Source: Rhizophlyctis rosea
Lineage: Eukaryota > Chytridiomycota > Chytridiomycetes > Rhizophlyctidales > Rhizophlyctidaceae
DNA: 47,239 bases
Direction of reading: 5' to 3'
NCBI GenBank assembly: GCA_027596075.1
Contig: JADGJC010000306.1
Location: 1-47,239 of the forward strand
Shown here: piece after piece, positions 9,805-20,617 of the stretch
Layout: each line of letters starts with the position of its first letter
Numbering within the stretch: the stretch's first letter is position 1
Translations under genes and position numbers: made by a program
Notes under the pieces: model-generated
What the model was told of the DNA's origin: nothing
Seen by the model: the letters and a program-made list of their open reading frames with translations, nothing else
Databases searched by the model: none

Positions 9805-12800
9805 ATGTTCGTCTCCCGTATCGCCAGCGCCTTGGCGTTCGCCGGGTTCGCCTCCGCCGGTCTTTTGTACGGTGGTGTGAACGAAGCCAGTTTGGAGTTC
9901 GGTTTGGGCACTGACGGACCCCCGGCTACTGGCTACCCTGGTGTTTACGACAAGCAGTACACCGCCCCCGACCACAGCACCATCCCTTACTGGTCCGCTC
10001 AGGGTTTGAACGCTTTCCGTACGTGCTTTGCTTGGGAGCGTGCTCAGGCCACTGCCGGTGGTCCTCTAAATGAGACGTAAGTCGGTCAAATCGACTCAGT
10101 GCTTGCTTCTCTTCCAATGGGAGAGTATGACAAGAACCTTGACTGATGCATGTCCTTACAGTTACGTTGGATACTTGGACTCATGGATCAACGACTCTAC
10201 CTCTGAGGAGAACGGTGCTATCAATGTCATCCTGGATGTCCACAACTACGCCCGCTTCTGGGGCAAGCGTATTGGTGTTGAGGAATCCATCGGTACTCTT
10301 GTTGACTTCTGGGTCAAGATGGGTTTGAGGTACAAGGACAATGAGCACGTGATCTTCGATATCATGAATGAGCCCCACGATATGCCTATCGATGCTGTGA
10401 GTATGATTACCAATCCTTGATCTGTCTTTGATCTCGACTATTTGTTTTCGTACATCGTGGTGATGCTATATGTACATAGTGGTGGACTGCTGCCCAAGCT
10501 ACTGTTGACGCCATCCGTTCCACCGGCTTCAACAACCTCATCCTCGTTCCCGGTATTGCCTGGACTGGTATGTGGTCTTGGATCTCGTCCGGCAACGCCG
10601 AGTGGGCCAAGGACTTCCGTGATGACGGTAACAAGTATGTGTTTGCCGCCTGGTTCGTTGTTTATCATCATATCCTGATCTCAATCGAAAACATCCAGCT
10701 TCGCCTTCGATATGCACCAATACTTCGATTCCGACTACTCCGGCACCTCCGAAATTTGCACGCACGGCGTCGAAGTCTTCTACAACACCACCGCCTGGTT
10801 GAGGGAGCACGGTTTCCGCGGTTTCCTCGGTGAATTTGCTGCGTCCACTGACGCTTCTTGTGCCGGTACTATTGAGACTGTCCTCCGCTACCTTGACGCC
10901 AATTCGGATGTGTGGATCGGTTACACCTGGTGGGCTGCTGGTCCTTGGTGGGGAAGCTATATGTACAGCGTTGAGCCGGTCAAGGGTGCTCACCAGCCCC
11001 AGACCTACATCTTGAACAAGTTTTTCCCTGGTAACGACGCTCACAACGGTGAGGGTATCCCCAGTGGATCTATCACTATCCCCGCTGCTAGCCCTACTCC
11101 TACTCGTCCCGTTCCTACCGTCACCCCGTAAGTCCCCTGTCATATCAATACTTCAATCGTACAACTCCAAATTGACCGATTCCATATCACAGCACTGCCG
11201 ATATCCCCATCTTCGTTGGCGGCTCTGGCATCAGCTCTGGCTGGGAGAACTGGTCATGGGAGACCAACTTCACCTACGCTGCCACCACCCCTGCCCCCAT
11301 CGTCGGCACCAACAACTTAATGGCCGTCACTGGTACCTACGCCGGTATCTCCTTCAAGGGTCCGGACTTCACCTACTACAACAGCATCGTCTTCTACGTT
11401 TCCGTGAGTGTCTTGGCATTCTCGCGCTTCTCTCTGAAATTTGTCTTAATATGCAATCTGGCAATCACAATAGGGCTCCAACCTCAACTTCGCCTTCCGT
11501 CTCGACTCTGTTTCGGAGACCTACTCTTCCCCCGATGTTGCTTTGAGCAAGATCTGCTCTGGTACCATCACCGCCACCACCTTCACCCGCTGCGAGGTTG
11601 CCATCGAGCCCCTTGGCTTCCACGCTTGGGACCGTATCACCATCTCTTCCAAGTCTGACAAGGCCCAGACCATCACTTTCTCTAACATTTACGTCTCTGC
11701 TGTAAGTTTTCTTGCGAAGTTGTGGAGGTGTGTCCAGTTTTGCTGATTAGTCGCTTTTGATAGGCTGCTGGCACGCAACCTACCGGCACTGCCACCATCA
11801 CCGCCACCACCACGACTACCTCTGTTCCTCTTCCTACCTGGACCACTGACGCCACCATCTATGCTGGCTCCCTCGCCTCTGGCTGGCAAGATTGTAAGTC
11901 TTCCTATCTTAGCTTCGGCTTGCTGAAGCCTTTACACTTGCGTGACGATTTACTAACATTCCCATGCCCCCCACAACAGGGTCCTGGAACACCGTCAACG
12001 ACTTCGCCAACACCGAATACCCCGCAGTGGCCGGCAGCGCCATCCTCAAGTCCAACGCCACCCAATACGGTGGTGTCTCCCTCAAGTCCCCTACCGCCTT
12101 CGGCGGCTACAACTCCGTCATCTTCTACGTCCGTGCCGCGTCCCCGAACTGGACTTTCCGTTTCGATGACACCCCTAACGCGATCGAGGGCGAGGAGTTG
12201 GACCTTTCTGTCATCTGCTCTGGCACGATTACTTTGACCGCTTGGACTCAGTGCAAGGTTCCTCTTGGAAGCGTCAACAACTGGGACCGGATCTCGCTTT
12301 TGTCGCACACTATTTCGGAGCAGGATCTTTACATCTCTAACATTTACTTGAGCGCTGTGAGTACTGGAGTGTTTCGCGATGTGGCTGTGACATACTTGAA
12401 CTGGACAACTCACACATTTCATCACTTCAGTCTGGCACCGTCCAACCCACCTCCGCCATCACCACTACCACCACCACCAAGTCCACCACGACTACCTCGT
12501 CCACCACTGCCACTACCACTACCACTACCACTACTACCACCACCCGCTCTACCACCACCACTATTCCCTGCACCTTCACCTTCTCGACTCAACCCCCCGC
12601 CGTCACCTTCTGGGTCACTCCGACCGTAACCGTGACCGCCCAACTCCCCACCACCACCAGCCGTACCACCACCACGGCCAGCTCCGGAACCTGCACGAAC
12701 GCCAAATATGCACAGTGCGGTGGCCGTGGCTGGACTGGGCAAACTTGCTGTGCATCTGGATCCACTTGCAGGGCCCAGAATGACTACTACTCTCAGTGTG

Positions 12801-12805
12801 TTTAA
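9805..12805 (+). CDS. Secreted GH5 endoglucanase with two beta-rich modules and a CBM1
   Basis: Nine exons: 9805-10076, 10162-10396, 10480-10634, 10699-11127, 11193-11403, 11474-11701, 11764-11893, 11980-12356, 12431-12805. All introns are GT-AG, 62-86 bases, and phases are consistent; the product is 803 residues. A signal peptide (about residues 1-19) is followed by a GH5 catalytic domain (about 20-355) resembling subfamily 5 fungal endoglucanases: [25 protein letters not shown] with the predicted acid/base Glu161, and FLGEFA with the predicted nucleophile Glu266. Two homologous modules of about 130-150 residues follow (about 363-510 and 536-679), each opening SGW(E/Q).WSW and ending SNIY(V/L)SA; they are probably carbohydrate-binding beta-sandwiches. 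A Thr-rich O-glycosylation-type linker leads to a C-terminal CBM1 (about 766-803, [15 protein letters not shown]). The enzyme would hydrolyse internal beta-1,4-glucan bonds outside the cell. No lesions seen. Confidence 0.93.
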
Positions 12806-13434
12806 GGGAGGAACCTGCTAGTCGGGTTTCGAGGGATTGATATTATATGGGTTATATAGTGTAGCTTTTGGTATAGGTTATAGGAAGGCGTTTCGATATG
12901 GGTGTCCGGAGCAGGATATCGGGACCGACGCTTTCTCAATATAATATATTCGTGTGCTTGCGAAATGGGCAAACTTTGGGCTCAGAAGACTGCTTTGGGA
13001 TCCTAAGGAATCGTCAGATGGACGTCGCAAATGTGGATACGGAGAAAAAGGAAGAAAGCGAGGAAGGGGAGGAGAGAAAGCTGTTACTTCATGGCTATTC
13101 CCTGAATATCACACCCATTTCATTGCCCATTTCAACATTTTATGATTACAAACATGCAAATTAAGTCGCTACTATTTGATAAGACGGATTCTCCAAGGTG
13201 GTTGCTGGCCCATATCGCGCTTGGGAAGTTGCATCAAAAAATAAATTGTCAATTACTTCATATTACCCATAATTGCTTGCTGGTGATTTCAAGAAATGCC
13301 GTATGAATCTGATTGGCTTCTGCAGCAAGAAACACGTGGGTGGCATCAACTATATCATAACTGTGCGTGTTAACAGATGTTTGTCAAATTTAGTTGATTG
13401 AAAAGATTGGAAATTTCCGTTTATGGTGCACTGC
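12806..13434. other. Intergenic between two convergent genes
   Basis: This holds the 3' flank of the cellulase gene and the 3' flank of the minus-strand gene that ends at 13435. No canonical AATAAA was seen after the cellulase stop. The one open frame (12898-13164) has no protein-like character. Confidence 0.5.
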
Positions 13435-14531
13435 TCATGGGATCTGCAATCGTTCTAATAACTTATCAATATCAATCATAGCTCCCTCAACTATATTCGA
13501 GGCCTCTCGAAGACGAATGTGGGCGGTTGCCAAGGCCTTCCGGTGTTGCTTGAGCATTTGTCTCACCTCGCTGCCTTTACTTTGCGAATCGTCCGTTGGC
13601 TCGGCTAGAGAAGTTCGACGTTCTCTCCCGCTACCATCATCAAGACCACGCTTGGACTTTGGAGGTGAAGGAGCAGGGCCTGGCGTTGGCTCCCGAGACG
13701 TGGATGGGCTCGGGCTGGGGATGGAAGATCCGCCCTGGCTGCCCGCGTAAATAAATTCATTTGGACTTTCGAGATGTTCTCCAGAAGCGTTCGTCTCGGT
13801 CGTGTGTGGTGAGGACGGGTTCGCAGAGATCTGTAAATGATGAATGTCCATCCTCATTGCATGGTCAAATGGGTTGGTTTATCTATACCTCATGGATGCT
13901 GGGCTGACATTTACTAATATGTTTCCGACTTGTGTCGGGTCATTGTGGTTTCCAAACTGTTGGTTGCAGTGTGAGCTTTGTGCATCTCGTCGAGATGCGC
14001 CACCGGAATCTCACGTACAGTTTCTTGACACCGCCTGCAGCGAAACTAGTTCTGGCACCCATAGTGGGTCACGATACGCCTCTTCACATCGGTCCAATCC
14101 CTTAATGACTTCCCAGCCTACCTACAACCTTTCTCGACGGGGCATTTCAAAGAAGTTCCTCCAGCAGTCGTTCCTAGCGATAAAACTGATGTTAAGTTTT
14201 ACATGTCAAAAGTATGCGAGAACTGATGAATCATTCTCACCATGTTCCAGTTGTCGTATTCATTTTTGTGTTTTTCAAGATGTTTCTGCCGCAGTTCTCT
14301 ACAATCTTGTGCGGGGGAAGGTGTTTTGGCACCTTGTGATGCAGTCTCAAACGGATCTACGTCCAATATCTGCTGACAATCACGAAGAATTGGACAATCG
14401 TTGAGGGAATGCGGTGAGATATTATCACCATCAAAGTCCTGTATTGAAAGCATTAGAGATGGCTTTGTTGGAGGGCAAATGGATTTACAAAGTACCGAAT
14501 GAAGCTGGTAGTTGCTACCACTCGATGACAT
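13435..14531 (-). pseudogene. Unrecognised minus-strand gene, coiled-coil C-terminus, probably decayed
   Basis: Not recognised. Several minus-strand pieces read like protein. Exon 14531-14241 starts at an ATG (MSSSGSNYQLHS...) and ends ...EYDNWNM before GTGAGA. A middle piece (about 14173-13998) reads NDCWRNFFEMPRRERL, then an in-frame TAG, then GLDRCEEAYRDPLWVPELV. A short piece reads FGNHNDPTQVGNIL before GTAAAT. The last exon, 13830-13435, is Ser/Pro-rich then helical (QMLKQHRKALATAHIRLREA...). The middle piece cannot be joined to the first exon in phase by a canonical acceptor, and it contains the TAG, so the gene is probably a pseudogene. Unrecognised extra introns are possible. The last exon is acidic/basic mixed with heptad-like leucines. 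Confidence 0.4.
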
Positions 14532-15043
14532 CCTGTCTACCCCTGCTACAACCGGGGGTGGAGGAGGAGGGATTTGCGAGATCTAAGGACTCTGGACAAC
14601 CTTTTGGGCTGCAAAAGGCTCTCCCCAAACGTTGGTCGCAAGAAATCACCGATCATGTAGTGACAACAGTACAAGCCTCCTGTTCGATCAATGATCATTG
14701 GGGACCTCGATCGACATTTGGAATGATAACATACAACGTATATATCAGCATACTTTTCACAGGATTCGATGATCCAAACATTTCTTCCCTATTCTGTACG
14801 CAGAACAAGTAACTATCACAGTATGATACTAAGTTCCTCCGTTATCACGTCTATTGCTGGTCTAATAAGACCTGATTGATAGAAATACACACTCAATTGT
14901 GAACGACACGAATAACTATAAGGATGTATATCATAATAGATAACTACCAGTACAAAAACAATGGAGACAAGCATGGGCCATTTGTACAAACACCAAACAC
15001 AAGCCGCACAACATGTCCGAACAGACATGCCCTCACATGTTGT
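14532..15043. other. Intergenic, nothing recognised
   Basis: AT-rich spacer between two minus-strand genes. No frame, repeat or motif worth naming was seen. Confidence 0.5.
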
Positions 15044-16156
15044 CTATTTAGCAACAATCAAATACACCCAGCCTTCGTCCTCTGGTGTGCCGGGTCTCAT
15101 AGAACCTCTGATCTTGTTTAGCTTGCTCTCCGCATGGTACACATTGGTCGTTGCAGCATAATACATCTTTGCGCGCCTGTACTCATGCGACAGCAAGCTC
15201 CTCCGGTGCGTCGTATGGCGGTCGTCAATCGCAGTTGTACCGCCAGTGCAAACGAATTTCAGCTTTCCACTAGTGAGGGCCCGCACAGCTGTCTCTGTCA
15301 TTGCCTGCAGCTTTTCCTGTGTGACGGCCGGCTCCACCAGGGTGAGCTCCCCAACACTTCCCGGCACGATATAGTATCAGTGAGTGTAAATGCATCATAA
15401 GATCACCTAGTCATACCTCACGTGTGATAGAGCCGCTTGATGCGAGGGTTCGGATCGATGGACGGATTGGACGGTGCGGGATGGGGGCATCCGACGTGAG
15501 CAGACGTGACTGGTTGATGGTTTGTTAGTTCAAAGTTTTGAAGTCGTGAATATCGAAACTTTGCGTTCCCCAAGGGGACTTACATCACTCTGACTCTTTG
15601 ATTCGATTTTAGAGACCTACGCGGATGGTCATTGTAATACCACGTGCCATTGCCACGCCTGTAGCATTTCAGCTGGCGTCCATCGGACAGCAAAACTATC
15701 CTCCCGCAAGAGCAGCTGAAGTCGCGATGCTTGCCTTCCATAAGTGCTGGACTGTGTATGGCGAATGGGTGGCCTGCAATGAGTAATGCTTGATGACTTT
15801 GTACTCTTCTTCCCTTTGAGGCGTTTCCAGAGATTCAACAGGCATGTCGGATATCTGAGGACTTCGCAAAGAGTCAACCGACGGTCATGGTTGACCAACA
15901 CGTGTCTCTGCCACCCGCTCTGCGCAAAGCAGAATACTGTGTCTTCCCAACCTCCAGAGACGTCAAGTACCGGGGAAATCGGAAAACAATCACATAGTGT
16001 GGTCACCGTGCCGCTAAAGCGCGGCCATGCCATATTGAGGGCACACTTGTGCTCAGATCTGTTGCGCCACGAGTGAACGTTTTCCGATTTTTGCGGTAGG
16101 TCAGTGGGTATCCGAATTTCGAAAGCGTGCGGGAAACCGGATTGCGCCGCCGACAT
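15044..16156 (-). CDS. Unrecognised minus-strand gene, 3' exons clear, 5' part unresolved
   Basis: Not recognised. The 3' half has a coherent structure. An exon ending at 15584 encodes FSCSCGRIVLLSDGRQLKCY then GNGTWYYNDHP. A 74-base intron (15583-15510) leads to exon 15509-15417, and a 60-base intron (15416-15357) leads to the last exon, 15356-15044 (VGELTLVEPAVTQEKLQAM ... ending GWVYLIVAK). All joins keep phase 2. Upstream, an ATG at 16156 opens a 175-codon frame (MSAAQSGFPHAFEIRIPTD...) overlapped by a second protein-like frame (about 15875-15780, RSPQISDMPVESLETPQ). I could not join these to the Cys-rich exon with canonical sites. Either further introns or frameshifts lie between 15.7 and 15.9 kb. 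The CSCG/CY pair might bind a metal, which is speculative. Confidence 0.4.
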
Positions 16157-16764
16157 CAGGTCTGCAAAGCCCCCATTCAGTCGGCGTCACTAGGAGTGAG
16201 TTGTGAAGGGTGTGTGTGCAATGTGGCGCCGTCGCACCCGTAACTTGGCATCGCCGATGTTGCTCGGTCTGATGTTTGTGCCACCGACATCACACGGGCA
16301 TTATCTCTGTGCCACCCGATCCGGGAACAAACAAAGTTTCAGTGCTCATCAAAGAGGTTATGGTCCAGGGAAGCTCACATATTTCTGGCAGTTTTCTGCG
16401 AATTTGCGACCTTGTCTGCCATTCATTTCAAGCCACCGCAGAATTCCTTCCATGTCCTGCATTTATGAAGAGCAGTTAAGGGCATTGACGCCGTTCCTCG
16501 ATAAGACTTTTTTTGTTACACTTCCAGTTACATCCCGGTTGTTACGCAATGACGGAAACACTGGACAGAAATCTGTCGTCTGTAACCTCTTTGCTCAAGA
16601 AAGTTTTGGTGGTTGTCCAGGATTTCGGAACACATCCATCACCAAAGATTGTTGGTCGCAGAGACCCAATGTTGCTCAAAACCGGAGACTGTGGGTGTAC
16701 AGTTAAACAGTATGGGTAGGCAGAATGCTGGTCAAAGTGCGGGACTGAGTGCACCCGCAAATAG
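16157..16764. other. Intergenic between divergent genes
   Basis: A 168-codon plus-strand frame (16203-16706) has no recognisable family features and no splice-site support, so it was not called. The stretch separates the minus-strand gene ending upstream from the minisatellite. Confidence 0.4.
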
Positions 16765-16915
16765 TCGGACCGAAAAAGGTCGGACACCGCAGACTGTCGG
16801 ACACCGCAGACTGTCGGACACCGTAGATTGTCGGACACCGCAGATTGTCGGACACCGCAACTGATCGGACACCACAACTGATCGGACACCACAAATTGTT
16901 GGAGGCGAAAGACCG
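16765..16915 (+). repeat. 17-bp minisatellite, about eight copies
   Basis: Units of the form TCGGACACCGCAGATTG start at 16765 (15-bp spacing to the next) and then every 17 bp at 16780, 16797, 16814, 16831, 16848, 16865 and 16882, with a degenerate end near 16899. Copies differ at one to four positions. The array lies about 100-250 bases upstream of the TATA box of the vWA/alpha-kinase gene. The 17-bp period is not a multiple of three, so the 130-codon minus-strand frame across it is a by-product of the repeat. Confidence 0.9.
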
Positions 16916-17019
16916 TCATATCGGCAACGATCATTCACTGTTTGGATTTGCAGATGCTGTGTCAAAGGTTCTTATGGTGGTACGAGTGGCAATGGGTTAT
17001 ACTATGACAACACCAGAAA

Positions 17020-17027
17020 TATAAATA
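17020..17027 (+). promoter_or_regulatory. TATA box of the vWA/alpha-kinase gene
   Basis: TATAAATA lies 111 bases before the ATG at 17131. An ATG at 17037 opens a longer frame but is too close to this box to be inside the transcript, which is part of the reason for choosing 17131. Confidence 0.5.
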
Positions 17028-17130
17028 CAGAGGAGCATGCCCCTCGAAAAATCCTCTCCATCCCAGCAACTTCCCCAATATCCTATCTACCTTCTCAAAG
17101 AAGCTCCTCACCCATCTCGAAAGTATCACC

Positions 17131-19920
17131 ATGGTCTACGCGATGATCAACCCTTTTCCCACAGGAAACGCTCATTCCCTCGGGAACATCCAGCTTGCTT
17201 CCAGCACTCTCGGCCGGATGGACCACATGAGTCAGAGCTCCAGCTTACGCAAGAAGGTTCGTTGGCTATGTCATTACCAGGAGGCGGAATACAATCATTA
17301 ACTGTGGCATATTTTCAACTCCAGGCCCACGCAAACTCTTACTCCAAAACCTTGGAGGAGACCAAACGGCAACAGGCGGCACATATTCGTCCCAAAACTC
17401 ACGTCGTGGTCTACGGCGACCGCTCTGCTTCCACCGGATGGACGCATATCAAGCCTACCGATCAGACCTTGCCTCAAAACCTTCAAGGCGTACTGATGGA
17501 AGCTACGCGGACGAACTTGTACGACATACACACCACCACGAAAGATCTTGAAACGGAAGTCCGCCTCCATTATGCCGTCTTTAACCACGATGTCACCGTC
17601 GTTGCTTCGGACAAAATCCTGGCTGACTGCGACATTGACACCACTATACGTCAAACCCCACCTGCAGACTGCGGAACCGAATACGCTCCGCATATGCGTC
17701 AACTTAGATCCTTGCTGGACAACATCGACACCAACGACGCAGTGATGGTGGTCTTCCTCACCGACGATTCTGGCTGCAATACTGGTGCCGGTTATCCCGT
17801 GGCCGTCGAAATCGCGAACCTCCAGCGGAACGTCACGTTCGTAGGCATCGGGGTTGGGAACGGACAATTTCTCACATTGAAGGCGATGGTCGGCGCTTTT
17901 GGCGCCAAAGGGGTATTCCAAACGGGAGGGATGAATTCAGCTGGAACTGCGGTGTCTACTGCGGCGGTCACCAAACTGATCTGTTCGCAAATCCCCTCCA
18001 TCGCCCATGCCGTAACTCGAACTCTCGCCGGCTCGTACCAATTGCATACGAATGCCAACTTTCCATCCACCCCGCGCAAACGAGCTTTCACCACCGAGCG
18101 TATCGACGCCAACAATCCAGACGGCTGCCATACGAATGTTCCCGTTACTGTCACCACCTGCGAGATCCCAGATGGACTTGGGAGGAAATGTCCGACATCA
18201 ACAACGCCAAGTTCGTGACATTCACCACCACCTTGGATCGACGCATCAATCCGTTCGGACACGGGGGCATGCATCTCGCGTACCGAGCGTTGATGAAGCG
18301 CGATCCCGCTGGCCACCCAGAGCAAATCGTCCTCAAGCGCAGAATTTTCCAAAATTTCGAACTCAATTCAAGTTTACTTGTTTTCTACCTCTTTCTTGTT
18401 GTTGTTAAGAGTTGTTTAAGTTTAGATAGTTGGCTATTACCAATGGTGGTGCCTAACTGTATTGCCACTACCTATTTCAGGATTCCAAGACTTTCTTACA
18501 TTCTTTCGCCGAATTGTTGGGCAGTATCTGTTGTTAATGGTGTTATCTTTGCTCTTGCTACTATCTCTGCTGTAATTGGTAGGGCTATTCAAGGCTAATG
18601 GTCTCTGGCTACCTTTATCGTTAACCTTACCTTATTGGTTACACTTGATCTGTTGTTAATAGTTGGAGTAGTTGGGCTATTACCATGGTGCCTCTTTGTG
18701 TTGTTGTAGGCATTGCCTGTATTAATTTAATGATTCACCTGCTATCCAAATAAGGTAATGGTATTGTGTTATGTGTTAAGTTTACTTTATCTACGCGGTA
18801 TCTATTCTAATTATGGTTGGAGTTGTTATTTAAAGTAGGGTATCTCCGCATTGGTCTGTGAGGTTGGAATCAAACGTTCTTAAAGGGTGCAGTATTTTAT
18901 TTCTGAATCGAATCCTACATCAAGAACCTGGTCTTCACGCAAGCGTTAGCTGGGAAAATCGCCGAACTCTATTGCGACCGCCATACCAACATCAGCAAAT
19001 TCATCTCCTTCACCAAACTCCAAATGGTGTACATTTCCACGGAACGCACTTGGTACGCCGCCGATCAATTCCTTTTCGGCACCTTTGGACGGCATTCCAG
19101 CAACGATGGCGGCGTCAACACCCAAAACTACCACCGCGACCCGCCCGCTTTCAGTCACTTTTCATTTGAATACTCCAAAGGCGCTGCGGTTGTCATGGAC
19201 ATCCAAGGTGTTGGAGATACGTGGACCGACCCCGTCATCAACAGCATGGTTCCAAACAAAACCTTTGGCATCGGCAATGGCGGCGCGGCCTTCATCGAGA
19301 AGTTCAAGAAGTCTCACGTCTGCAACTCCCTCTGCCGCAACCTCGGTCTAACTCCCCTTAACGCCAACGGCCCCAACCTCCATTCGTCGATTCGCCCCTC
19401 GGCAACTTCGACCTCAGCACTCGTATCCTCCATCGTATCCAAGATGCTCAACTTACCGACACCGCCAACGGATACAGCGTCAGCTTCGTCCGTGAGACGT
19501 TCCGCCGTTCCAACTTCAGCACTCCTGACCATTATGTTATCCAAGACCCCCCAGCATCAGCACCCTACGCCGCCAAAGCCGGCAGTACCCAACGATTGGG
19601 CGAAACAATCATCCATTCCACCTTCGACACTTCTGCACTCCATGGTATCTCAGACGCTCAATCAATCTGCACCGCCGACACCTGCAGTTTCAGCCTCGGC
19701 CGTCCAACCATGCTCCATCGCAACCTCGGCACTTCTGCGCTCCAAGCTACCTCCTCAGTCTCACTCGGCAGTACCTTCAACATCCAAATTCGCCACAGTA
19801 AAGGATTCCCTTCTCGGCTCTCTTCCTGCTTCGTCGTCCAAGAAACGCTCTCGTGACCCTGACGCCGATTCCGATACATCTTCCCTGCATCGGCCCGCTG
19901 TCCGGTCTCGTGTCAAATGA
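17131..19920 (+). pseudogene. vWA-domain alpha-kinase (VwkA-like), disrupted
   Basis: Exon 1 (17131-17256, MVYAMINPFPTGN...) splices in phase 0 over a 68-base intron to 17325. The protein then has a von Willebrand A domain with a MIDAS-like motif (GDRSAS, then FLTDD and VTFVGIGVGNG). A one-base frame change near 18171 separates it from RWTWEEMSDINNAKFV and an alpha-kinase N-lobe (NPFGHGGMHLAYRAL, IVLKRR). A 546-bp insertion after 18361 interrupts the N-lobe. The kinase resumes at 18911 with SYIKNLVFTQALAGKIAEL, AFSHFSFEYSKG, DIQGVG and GNGGAAFIEKF...CNSLCRNLGL. The tail is Ser/Pro-rich with imperfect repeats (STSALVSSIVSK) and a basic terminal KKRSR cluster, perhaps a nuclear signal. Alpha-kinases with vWA domains phosphorylate Ser/Thr and are known from amoebae and fungi. 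The frameshift and insert argue that this copy is dead. No GT-AG pair removes the insert in frame. Confidence 0.8.
18362..18912. mobile_element. 546-bp insertion with 5-bp target-site-like duplication
   Basis: TCGAA occurs at 18357-18361 and again at 18908-18912. Removing the DNA between them plus one copy restores an uninterrupted alpha-kinase reading frame. The insert is T/G-rich, unlike the GC-rich exons around it, has no long ORF, and contains an internal imperfect repeat (TTGGCTATTACCAATGGTGGTGCC and TGGGCTATTACCATGGTGCCTC). Its ends do not show TG...CA, or clear inverted repeats at the ends set by this duplication, so its class (solo LTR, MITE or other) is open. Confidence 0.55.
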
Positions 19921-20115
19921 GCCGATAAGTGACTTCGTACCTCATTCCATATTTCATTCCGTTTAGAGTTTTCCTCTTTTTTTGTATTAGTGTTGATATG
20001 TCAAGGCGTTTACTTTAGAATCGTTATAGTTTAGCTTATGATTGTTTTTCTGCAATTTGTCAATTTGTTTAGCCATATATTAGTCATGTGCATTGTATCG
20101 ATGTATTTAATGTAT

Positions 20116-20560
20116 TCATATAAGAGTTAAGCTATCAACAAATTCTTTACCACATTGATATTCCGCGTTGACTTTCTCCTTGAAGATTTCTAGACCGACA
20201 TTTGCAATGTGAAGTAACATGTATATATGCTTGCTAAAACCTTCCTCGTATGTTGACGTGAGCTTTTGCATGTCTCTTCGTGGGTTGTCAAATACAGAGC
20301 CGTAAGTAATCAGACCCCACAATGACATCAATGAAGTCATCTGAACATCGTGGCGTGAACATTCAAGGCTGCGGGATCTCGAGATGGGTTCCGCTTTAGG
20401 CTCGTCCAACACATCCCTTTCCCGTCAATTGTTACTCGTACATATCCTGCTATTGGACGCCGCTGAATCTTCAACAAACCGTACTTCCCGCCCGTCATGT
20501 CGTTGTGCACTGGTCACAACCAAATCAATCAGTGTGGCGTCCCTTGCTGGTGGTCTCGTG
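20116..20560 (-). pseudogene. Minus-strand gene fragment, unrecognised
   Basis: Two minus-strand pieces read like protein: about 20560-20455 (ATLIDLVVTSAQRHDGREV...) and 20448-20116 (YVRVTIDGKGMLDEPKAEP... then a helical EGFSKHIYMLLHIANVGLEI ... KEFVDSLTLI and stop). They are offset by one base with no usable intron between them, and no convincing start is visible before the next family gene begins at 20618. It may be a gene remnant or the end of a gene with a short unrecognised exon. Function unknown. Confidence 0.3.
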
Positions 20561-20617
20561 CACTGCTTTACCTTACCTCGTCCTCACATCTTCTTCTCCG
20601 CCTGGCGAGCTTCAACC

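Noticed and set aside
16203..16706. 168-codon plus-strand frame before the minisatellite
   Set aside because: No motif, no signal peptide, composition like random sequence, and it runs towards the repeat array; not called without RNA evidence.
17037..17130. Earlier ATG (17037) as start of the vWA/alpha-kinase
   Set aside because: It lies about 10 bases after the TATA box and its frame reads as non-protein until 17325. The ATG at 17131 opens a good exon that splices in phase.
18188..18598. Stand-alone 136-codon membrane-like protein
   Set aside because: It is the alpha-kinase N-lobe running on into the 546-bp insertion; the hydrophobic tail is a product of the T-rich insert.
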